Shown one piece after another: positions 45,214-51,368 of a stretch of 64,000 nt of DNA; the stretch's first letter is position 1; each line of letters opens with the position of its first letter. A model generated the notes under the pieces. That model did no database searches. It worked only from the letters and a program-made list of their open reading frames with translations, and was not told the DNA's origin. The translations under genes were made by a program, and so were the position numbers. The stretch covers positions 4,030,001-4,094,000 of the forward strand of contig NZ_CP107006.1 of the NCBI RefSeq assembly GCF_022867795.2, in the 5' to 3' direction. The DNA is from Chitinophaga horti (GTDB lineage: Bacteria > Bacteroidota > Bacteroidia > Chitinophagales > Chitinophagaceae).

Positions 45214-46230
45214 ATGATGGAACAAGTTACGTATTTCGTAGGTACAGATGTTAGTAAAGACTGGCTGGACATGTGCATATATGCAAAAGAAGGCATATTA
45301 GATAAGCAGCAAATCAAAAACAAGCCTTCCGCTGTCATAAGTTGGCTCCGACGAACCCGGAAGCTTTTGGGTTATACCCTGCAGAACAGCCTTTTTACCA
45401 TGGAATTTACCGGTATCTATAACCATCACTTATTAGCTGTATTAGTAGAGATGGGTGCCAAGGTCTGGGTGATACCTGGAGCACAGATTACAGAGAGCAA
45501 GGGGTTGGAGCGGGGAAAAAGTGATCAGCAGGATGCCCAACGCATTGCTCTTTACGCCGCTAAAAATATTGAACTGGTTCGTTTGTGGAACCAGCCACGA
45601 GAGATCGTGATGCAGTTAAAGACGCTGCTGATGCTAAGGGAAAAGCATAGAGTCACTAAGCATCGGTATGAAACAACCTTAAATGAAAGCAGGGAGTTTA
45701 ATACAGAAGCTACCCATCAAATGATAGTTGCTAATTGTAAGCCTGTGATTGAGCTGGTAAACAGCGAGATCAGCAGGATCGAAAAAGAAATGAAGCGCCT
45801 GATTGCCAGTGATCAACGGCTCGAAGAATTAGATGGTTACATCCAAAGCGTGGACCAGGTAGGATTAATTACCTCGGTGAGCATGATCGTGACCACAAAT
45901 GAGTTTATCAACATTAAAGAGGCTAAAAAATATGCCTGTTACAGTGGCGTTGTTCCGTTTATGAATGCGTCGGGTAAGCTTCGTAAACGAGAGCGGATCT
46001 CTCATAAAGCCAATAAAAATATCAAGAAGCTATTACACCTGCTGGCTGTAGGATCAATACGGGGGAATGGAGAGCTTAAACAATATTACGATCGAAAGGT
46101 CGCCGAAGGGAAACCCAAAATGAGTGTGCTAAATGCCATTAGGAACAAAATCATATTAAGAATTTTCGCCTGTGTGAATGAGAGAAAATACTACCAGAAA
46201 GACTATTGCTATAATTTGGACGTGTCATAG
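45214..46230 (+). mobile_element. IS110-family transposase (DEDD plus serine type)
   Basis: 338 aa from the ATG at 45214; a second ATG directly follows at 45217. The N-terminal RuvC-like domain has the DEDD residues in FVGTDVSKDWLDMCI, FTMEFTGIYNHHLL and GKSDQQDAQRIALYAAK. The C-terminal Tnp domain has VDQVGLITSVSMIVTT and YACYSGVVPFMNASGKLRKRE with the conserved serine, then HKANKNIKKLLHLLAVGSIRGNGELKQYYDRK. All key residues are present, so it may be active. The long non-coding stretch is upstream and only about 50 bp separate the stop from the dapA terminator, as in IS110 (not IS1111) elements. These recombinases insert without target duplications and use a bridge RNA. Ends were not determined. 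Confidence 0.9.
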
Positions 46231-46280
46231 AAATCGACGCAACGGCGGCTGGGGAAAAATGCCCTGGCCGGGTACAAAAG

Positions 46281-46311
46281 AAAAGGGCAAAACCGCGATG
46301 GCTTTGCCCTT
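46281..46311 (-). terminator. Terminator after dapA
   Basis: On the minus strand, AAGGGCAAAGCC-ATCGC-GGTTTTGCCCTTTTCTTTT. It lies 20 bp after the dapA stop and marks the outer limit of the IS110 right end. Confidence 0.85.
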
Positions 46312-46331
46312 AACGTATGATTTTGAGTGGC

Positions 46332-47225
46332 TTATTTGTAAGCAGCCAGGTATTTGTTGATTTTCGCCTCCAGCTCGCTGGAAACGGGTACTACCGGCAG
46401 GCGGAAGTGATTTTCCACGATACCTGCGTAGGCCAGGAATGCCTTGATGCCGGCCGGGTTGTTTTCGGCGAACATCAGGTCGTAGCCTTCGAGCATGTTA
46501 TAGTGCAGGCGGCGGGCTTCTTCGAAGTTGTTGGCCAGCGCGGCTTTCACCATGGCGGAGAAGTCCTTTGCAAAGAAGTTCGCAGCCACCGAGATTACAC
46601 CGTCCATCCCACAGGCGATCTGCGGCATAGCAACGGCATCGTCGCCGGAGATGACCAGGAAGTCTTTCGGCTTGCTGCGTACGATTTCCATGCACTGTAC
46701 CATATCGCCGGAAGCTTCCTTCATGGCGATCACGTTCTCGACCTCGTTAGCGATGCGGAGCGTGGTAGCAGCAGTCATATTACGGCCGGTACGACCCGGA
46801 ACGTTATAGAGGATCACCGGCTTGGGAGAAGCGGCGGCAACGGCCTTATAATGCTGAAAAATGCCTTCCTGCGAAGGTTTGCTGTAATACGGCGCCACGC
46901 TAAGGATAGCGGCGGCTTCGTCGAGCGGGCAGGATTGAAGACGTTTCACCACATCCTGCGTATTATAATCACCGATGCCCACAACAACGGGCACCCGTTT
47001 ATTCACCTTTTCGAATGTAAACTTGATGAGGTCCAGCTTCTCTTCGGAAGAAAGCGTAGGCGTTTCGCCAGTTGTTCCCAAAGTAACGACATAGTTTACG
47101 CCACCGTTGATGACGTGATCGATCAGCTTTTCAAGGGCGTTCCAGTCGATGGCGCCGTTAGCTGAAAAGGGTGTAACCAGTGCTACACCGGTACCCCTCA
47201 GTTGTTGCTGTAACATAGTTTGCAT
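46332..47225 (-). CDS. dapA: 4-hydroxy-tetrahydrodipicolinate synthase
   Basis: 297 aa (294 from the ATG at 47216, equally possible). TIM-barrel aldolase-family enzyme with VALVTPFSANGAIDW at the N-terminus, the GTTGETPTLSSEE phosphate/carboxylate loop, VAPYYSKPSQEGIFQHY with the catalytic tyrosine, VILYNVPGRTGRNM, and the Schiff-base lysine in VIAMKEASGDMVQC. It condenses pyruvate with aspartate semialdehyde in lysine and diaminopimelate synthesis. It is followed by a terminator and then the IS110 element on the opposite strand, which has not damaged it. Confidence 0.95.
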   Translation of the reverse strand: MQTMLQQQLRGTGVALVTPFSANGAIDWNALEKLIDHVINGGVNYVVTLGTTGETPTLSSEEKLDLIKFTFEKVNKRVPVVVGIGDYNTQDVVKRLQSCPLDEAAAILSVAPYYSKPSQEGIFQHYKAVAAASPKPVILYNVPGRTGRNMTAATTLRIANEVENVIAMKEASGDMVQCMEIVRSKPKDFLVISGDDAVAMPQIACGMDGVISVAANFFAKDFSAMVKAALANNFEEARRLHYNMLEGYDLMFAENNPAGIKAFLAYAGIVENHFRLPVVPVSSELEAKINKYLAAYK

Positions 47226-47299
47226 TCACAAAAGTTTCAAATATCCCTTTACGGGAGTGCAAAGATGGAAATTTGAAACGGTATCTCTTAGAAAATAAT

Positions 47300-48253
47300 T
47301 TAACGTTCTTCGAAAAATCCCATGTTGGAGAATTTCTCTATCCTTTGCTGGATCCTTGTTTCAGGATCGATCTGCTTCAGTTCGGCCAGGGTGGCCTTGA
47401 TAGACTTCTTCAGGATTTCGGCCATTTCGTCGTGGTTGCTGTGCGCTCCACCAACAGGTTCTTTGATCACGCCATCTACCAGACCGAATTTGCTCATCTG
47501 GTCGGAAGTGAGGCGGAGTTCTTCAGCCGCTTTTTCTTTAAAGTTCCAGCTACGCCAGAGGATCGTAGAACAGTTTTCGGGGGAGATAACCGTATACCAG
47601 CTGTTTTCAAGCATGAATATGCGGTCGCCGATGCCGATACCGAGCGCGCCGCCGGAAGCACCTTCACCAATGATGATGCAGATGACAGGCACCTTCAGTT
47701 TCACCATTTCGAACAAGTTGCGGGCAATCGCTTCGCCTTGTCCACGTTCCTCCGCTTCGAGGCCTGGGTAAGCACCCGGCGTATCGATGAGCGTAACGAT
47801 TGGCTTATCGAATTTTTCGGCCAGTTTCATGAGGCGGAGGGCCTTGCGGTAACCTTCGGGATTGGCCATACCGAAATTACGGATCTGGCGCATTTTGGTG
47901 TTGATACCTTTTTGCTGACCAATGAACATCACCGTTTCGCCGTCGAGATCGGCAAAGCCGCCAACCATGGCCTTATCGTCTTTTACGTTACGATCGCCAT
48001 GCATTTCAACGAAGTTAGTCACCATGCGTTCGAGGTAAGCGAGCGTATAGGGACGGTCCGGGTGGCGGCTAAGCTGCACCTTTTGCCATGCGGTGAGGTT
48101 GGCATATATATCTTCGCGCGTCAGTGCGATTTTTTGTTCATATTCCTTTACAGTAGCAGAAACATCTACGCCTGACTTTTCGCCATTCTCTTTGAGTTTA
48201 TCGAGCTGCTCGTACAGTTCGGCAATAGGTTTTTCAAAATCCAGGAATTGCAT
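47300..48253 (-). CDS. accA: Acetyl-CoA carboxylase carboxyltransferase subunit alpha
   Basis: 317 aa. Typical AccA sequence: [31 protein letters not shown] at the start, [41 protein letters not shown], then the crotonase-fold core [33 protein letters not shown] and [44 protein letters not shown]. With AccD it transfers carboxyl from biotin to acetyl-CoA to make malonyl-CoA. accD is elsewhere. On the minus strand a TACCTTTA element (48284-48291) is a likely -7 box. It lies 75 bp upstream of dapA on the same strand. Confidence 0.96.
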   Translation of the reverse strand: MQFLDFEKPIAELYEQLDKLKENGEKSGVDVSATVKEYEQKIALTREDIYANLTAWQKVQLSRHPDRPYTLAYLERMVTNFVEMHGDRNVKDDKAMVGGFADLDGETVMFIGQQKGINTKMRQIRNFGMANPEGYRKALRLMKLAEKFDKPIVTLIDTPGAYPGLEAEERGQGEAIARNLFEMVKLKVPVICIIIGEGASGGALGIGIGDRIFMLENSWYTVISPENCSTILWRSWNFKEKAAEELRLTSDQMSKFGLVDGVIKEPVGGAHSNHDEMAEILKKSIKATLAELKQIDPETRIQQRIEKFSNMGFFEER

Positions 48254-48315
48254 AATCAGATTTAAAAAAGGTTAAAGAGCGTGTAAAGGTAAGGTTTGAT
48301 TTTTTTAAAAAAAGA

Positions 48316-48348
48316 TTTGCGCAATTGATTTTTTTGTTGCTATCTTTG
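48316..48348 (+). promoter_or_regulatory. Promoter of tRNA-Asp
   Basis: TTTG (48316-48319), 21 nt, TATCTTTG (48341-48348). It matches the Bacteroidota consensus and lies about 40 bp before the mature tRNA 5' end. Confidence 0.85.
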
Positions 48349-48389
48349 CAATCCCAAAACGGAAGAGCGATGCTCTGAAGTTACTGGAA

Positions 48390-48463
48390 GGATCGGTAGT
48401 TCAGTCGGTTAGAATGCCGCCCTGTCACGGCGGAGGTCGCGGGTTCGAGTCCCGTCCGGTCCG
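48390..48463 (+). tRNA. tRNA-Asp (anticodon GTC)
   Basis: 74 nt. Acceptor stem GGATCGG / CCGGTCC with one T-G pair and discriminator G. D-arm TAGTTCAGTCGGTTAGA. Anticodon loop CTGTCAC with GTC at 48424-48426, and T-arm GCGGGTTCGAGTCCCGT. CCA is not encoded. It is followed at once by a terminator. Confidence 0.97.
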
Positions 48464-48466
48464 CAA

Positions 48467-48497
48467 AAAGGCTCGTCAGAAATGATGAGCCTTTTTT
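48467..48497 (+). terminator. Terminator after tRNA-Asp
   Basis: AAAGGCTCGTCA / TGATGAGCCTTTTTT with a GAAA loop, directly behind the tRNA. Confidence 0.9.
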
Positions 48498-48560
48498 CGT
48501 TTTGGGGGAAACTTTCAGACCGGCGATTTCATTTTGGCTCGAAGCCTGCTCTTTTTTTCT

Positions 48561-48967
48561 TTAAAGCATAGTTAGCAACTGACTAGTTATAATTCCCGTT
48601 AGGATAGCAATAAAAAAACTAAGGAACGTTCCAATGACTACGTATTCAGTAAGCTTTGTTTCCTTGGGTTCTTTTAAATCACCAAATCTGAATACTGATT
48701 TAGCCGCCAGTAAAAATCCAACTCCTTCCCATTTCCCTAAAAGGATGAACGTCAAAATCAACAACCTTTCAAGAAACCCGATCCATTCACCCGCATTTTC
48801 CAAAGATTCATGCACGCCAGCTGCGCGCGAACTTGGACCAGGCGTCCATTTTGAGATCGCAATTTTGGTAATTAGAGATGCTGGTTTTAAAACGAATAAA
48901 ATAGCGGTACTAATGATAAGAGTCGTAGGAGTAACTATCGCTATCTGACTCCACGATACAGAATCAT
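48561..48967 (-). pseudogene. DUF3307 protein gene with the N-terminal half deleted
   Basis: The readable part encodes a DUF3307-type C-terminal half: SKWTPGPSSRAAGVHESLENAGEW, then IGFLERLLILTFILLGKWEGVGFLLAAKSVFRFGDLKE and KLTEYVVIGTFLSFFIAILTG. In-frame reading back to 48969 has no ATG; a GTG at 48815 gives only 84 aa. The original start is probably the ATG at 48967, just after the satD stop (TGATATG), reading ATGATTCTG. After those three codons the frame no longer matches and soon stops, consistent with an internal deletion of about 100 codons plus a frameshift. Family members are polytopic membrane proteins, usually about 230-250 aa and often next to satD. Confidence 0.65.
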
Positions 48968-48968
48968 A

Positions 48969-49474
48969 TCAACTGATTTTTTCTGAGATGCGTTTTTCAT
49001 AAAAGTAAACCAAATCGAGTATTTCATCGTAATGTGCCCGCTTCTGTGCCTCACTGATGGTAGATTGTGTACGCCCCATTATATCTCCGAGCTCTTTTTG
49101 CGATAGCTTAATGTTGGTAATTGAAGCGGCGACTATTTGCGCAGTGGTTGAACTCCATTTGTCCATTACTATAGACGATAGACGAAACATTAAATTCAGC
49201 TCATCATCCAATTGTACCCATGGGCTTTTAATCGCCAGATTTCGCTTTAATTTCTTAAGTTCTTCGAATGTTTCTCCCGAGTTTATAAATGCTTCCCCAT
49301 TTGCCTCAGTTATCTTTTGGGCATCATAGCTTTTTTCCCCTATTCCTATGCCCATTCTCACATCCAACTTCTCGTTTTACCCCACGCTTTCATAAGCGCC
49401 TTTAAAGGAGTCAACCAGGTTACCGGGTCAATTTTCCGAGAATTGATAATGTCTCCTGTAATAATACTTGTCAT
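48969..49474 (-). pseudogene. SatD-family gene broken by an internal deletion and frameshift
   Basis: Two pieces of one SatD-like protein remain. From the ATG at 49474 the frame reads MTSIITGDIINSRKIDPV...KAWGKTRSWM and stops at 49358. The family continuation resumes in another frame at about 49371 as LDVRMGIGIGEKSYDAQKITEANGEAFINSGETFEEL and runs to 48969 with a C-terminal helix-turn-helix (SQKELGDIMGRTQSTISEAQKRA). Roughly 40-50 residues around the usual WEIxRGDSFQ region are missing. A 132-residue ORF from the ATG at 49367 is open but lacks the N-terminus. Tandem repeats that look like its operators lie directly upstream. Confidence 0.7.
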
Positions 49475-49555
49475 ATTTCAAAAATCGTCTATTAAGCCGA
49501 TATTTCAAAATATCGTCTATTTAACCGATATTTTGCAATATTGTCTATTTAACCG
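49473..49555. repeat. Three tandem 27-28 bp repeats before satD
   Basis: Units at 49473-49499, 49500-49527 and 49528-49555, each of the form ATATTTyrmAATAT-CGTCTATTTAACCG. Unit 2 and 3 share the 14-base end GTCTATTTAACCGAT. They lie against the satD start, so they are likely operators for a helix-turn-helix protein, perhaps SatD itself. Confidence 0.75.
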
Positions 49556-49625
49556 ATGCCAGACGAATTGTTACTGACGCTTTCTGGTTGTGCCGGGGTA
49601 TTGTATCGTTACAGGCTGCAAATAG

Positions 49626-49766
49626 AAAGGATGGCAGAATGAAGTAGCGCAGTCGTATGGTATCAAAGCTATTCCTCAAAACGTGCTGCTGGACCCGCAA
49701 GGGAAAATTATCGGCCAGAACTTAAGGGGTGAAGAATTAGCCAAAAAGCTGGCAGAAATCATGTAG
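49626..49766 (+). pseudogene. C-terminal remnant of a TlpA/thioredoxin-like protein
   Basis: After a TAG at 49623 the plus strand reads KGWQNEVAQSYGIKAIPQNV, then LLDPQGKIIGQNLRGEELAKKLAEIM and a stop. This is the end of a TlpA/AhpC-TSA-like thiol-disulfide protein, including the cis-proline IPQNVLLDPQGKI segment. The catalytic CxxC half is absent and the frame upstream is closed, so it is a 5'-truncated relic. Confidence 0.72.
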
Positions 49767-49798
49767 TTGTTAAATCCCGATAATTGGTAAAGTGAAGT

Positions 49799-49835
49799 AA
49801 AAACGCCGTACGGATTCTCTATCTGTACGGCGTTT
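49799..49835. terminator. Terminator after the zinc-ribbon gene
   Basis: Perfect 11-bp stem AAACGCCGTAC / GTACGGCGTTT with a 13-nt loop. A's on the left give a T tract on the minus strand. Confidence 0.85.
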
Positions 49836-49845
49836 ATGTATATGT

Positions 49846-50109
49846 TTAATCGAAATCAAAAAAGTCTCCCAGGAAGCCCTTTCTCTTTTTCGGATACTGC
49901 CCCTGCTTTCTATACTTATCATCGTCATAATCGCGATATTGCTCCCGCTGCTCTCCACGGTACCCTGCCTCGTGTTGTGCAGACCGTTCAATGATTTTAT
50001 CCAGTTCACCTTTGTCGAGCCAAACGCCACGGCATTGGGGACAATAATCGATCTCTACTCCCTGGCGATCACTCATTACAAGCGTTTCATTACAATTCGG
50101 ACATTTCAT
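49846..50109 (-). CDS. TFIIB-type zinc-ribbon protein
   Basis: 87 aa. The N-terminal zinc ribbon MKCPNCNETLVMSDRQGVEIDYCPQCRGVWLDKGELDKII has two CPxC pairs and the WLDxGEL signature of the zf-TFIIB family (PF13453 type). The rest is a charged, Tyr/Arg/Gln-rich disordered tail ending in basic then aromatic/acidic residues (PKKRKGFLGDFFDFD). These small proteins are widespread and their role is unknown. It lies 56 bp downstream of uxuA on the same strand, so read-through from the PUL operon is possible. Confidence 0.88.
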   Translation of the reverse strand: MKCPNCNETLVMSDRQGVEIDYCPQCRGVWLDKGELDKIIERSAQHEAGYRGEQREQYRDYDDDKYRKQGQYPKKRKGFLGDFFDFD

Positions 50110-50165
50110 AACTAAGCATTTTAATCTCTAACAAAATAGCAAATTCTGAGGAGAGCAGGTGGGCC

Positions 50166-51368
50166 CTAATTGTTAAAATTATCGTAACTCAGCTTAATTC
50201 CCATCTCCAGCCCGGTCAGCTCTGCCAGCCCTTTTAACCGCCCCGTCAGCGAGTAGCCGGGATATGTATCCCGCAGGAAATCAGGCCCTATTTTATGCCC
50301 ATGGTCCGGCCGGACGGGGATATCGATGCGACCGGTGCCAGCGGTGCGCCGCCGTTGCTGTTCGGAAATAATACTTTTCATGACAGCGTACATGTTGGTG
50401 CTGCCCGCCAAGTGTTCTGCTTCGTAAAAACTGCCATCTGCCTCACGCTGTACGTTCCGCAAATGTAAAAAATGGATGTGTGGGCCAAGGCGCTCAATCA
50501 TACCTGGCAGATCATTCTGCGGATGCGCGCCGAGGGAACCTGTACAAAAGGTAATGCCATTTGAAGGTGAGGGGCACATATGCACGATCGTTTGCAGGTC
50601 CGCTTCTGTACAAACGATCCTCGGCAAACCTAAAATTGGAAATGGCGGATCATCCGGGTGGATGCACATCTTAATACCCAATGCTTCCGCCTCGGGAATG
50701 ATGGCACGCAGGAAATACTGCAGGTTAGCGCGAAGCTGCGCCGCGTCGATGTGTTTGTATCGCCGCAGGTGCGCTGCAAATTCGGCGACGGTAAATACTT
50801 CCGCGGTGCCGGGTAAGCCGGCAAGTATCGTATCGCGGAGGGTAGCTCGCTCCATGTCGTTCAGGCTGTCCAGGTACTGACGGGCAGCTTGCTGCTGTTG
50901 CGGCGTATAGTCGGCATGGGCGTTCTCGCGGTTCAAAATAAACAAGTCGAAAGCTGCCAGTGCCGGATAATGAAATCGCAGGGCAGATACGCCGTTTTGC
51001 AGGCGATAGTCGAGATGCGTGCGTGTCCAGTCCAGCACCGGCATAAAGTTATAGCAAACCGTATCGATATTGTGGCGGGCAAGATGGCGAAGGGTTTGTA
51101 TATAGTTCGCGATCTGCAGCTCACGTTCAGGCGCGCCCGTGCGGATGGATTCATGTATGTTAACACTTTCCACCACGCTCCAGCGCATGCCATGCGACTG
51201 AATTTCCGTCTGCCGCTGTGCGATCATTTCCAGCGGCCAGATGTCGCCGCAAGGTACTTCATGCAGTGCCGTCACAATGCCGGTAGCACCGGTCTGACGG
51301 ATATCTGCGAGGGTTACCGCATCGGACGGACCAAACCACCGAAACGTTTTTTCCAGGTCTTTTATCAT
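50166..51368 (-). CDS. uxuA: Mannonate dehydratase
   Basis: 400 aa, TIM-barrel UxuA family. It begins LEKTFRWFGPSDAVTLADIRQTGATGIVTALHEVPCGD. Metal and substrate residues lie in KMCIHPDDPPFPILGLPRIV, GITFCTGSLGAHPQNDL, IHFLHLRNVQRE and the C-terminal PVRPDHGHKIGPD. It dehydrates D-mannonate to 2-keto-3-deoxygluconate in the cytoplasmic glucuronate pathway. Its ATG overlaps the GH115 stop (ATGA), so the periplasmic glucuronidase and this enzyme are translationally coupled. UxaC and UxuB, needed to reach mannonate, are not in the window. Confidence 0.95.
   Translation of the reverse strand: MIKDLEKTFRWFGPSDAVTLADIRQTGATGIVTALHEVPCGDIWPLEMIAQRQTEIQSHGMRWSVVESVNIHESIRTGAPERELQIANYIQTLRHLARHNIDTVCYNFMPVLDWTRTHLDYRLQNGVSALRFHYPALAAFDLFILNRENAHADYTPQQQQAARQYLDSLNDMERATLRDTILAGLPGTAEVFTVAEFAAHLRRYKHIDAAQLRANLQYFLRAIIPEAEALGIKMCIHPDDPPFPILGLPRIVCTEADLQTIVHMCPSPSNGITFCTGSLGAHPQNDLPGMIERLGPHIHFLHLRNVQREADGSFYEAEHLAGSTNMYAVMKSIISEQQRRRTAGTGRIDIPVRPDHGHKIGPDFLRDTYPGYSLTGRLKGLAELTGLEMGIKLSYDNFNN

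Noticed and set aside
48634..48948. 104-codon plus-strand ORF opposite the DUF3307 remnant
   Set aside because: The minus strand encodes recognisable DUF3307 sequence; the plus-strand reading has no family match.
49473..49555. Tandem repeats before satD as a CRISPR array
   Set aside because: The units are contiguous with no spacers; the position fits operators instead.
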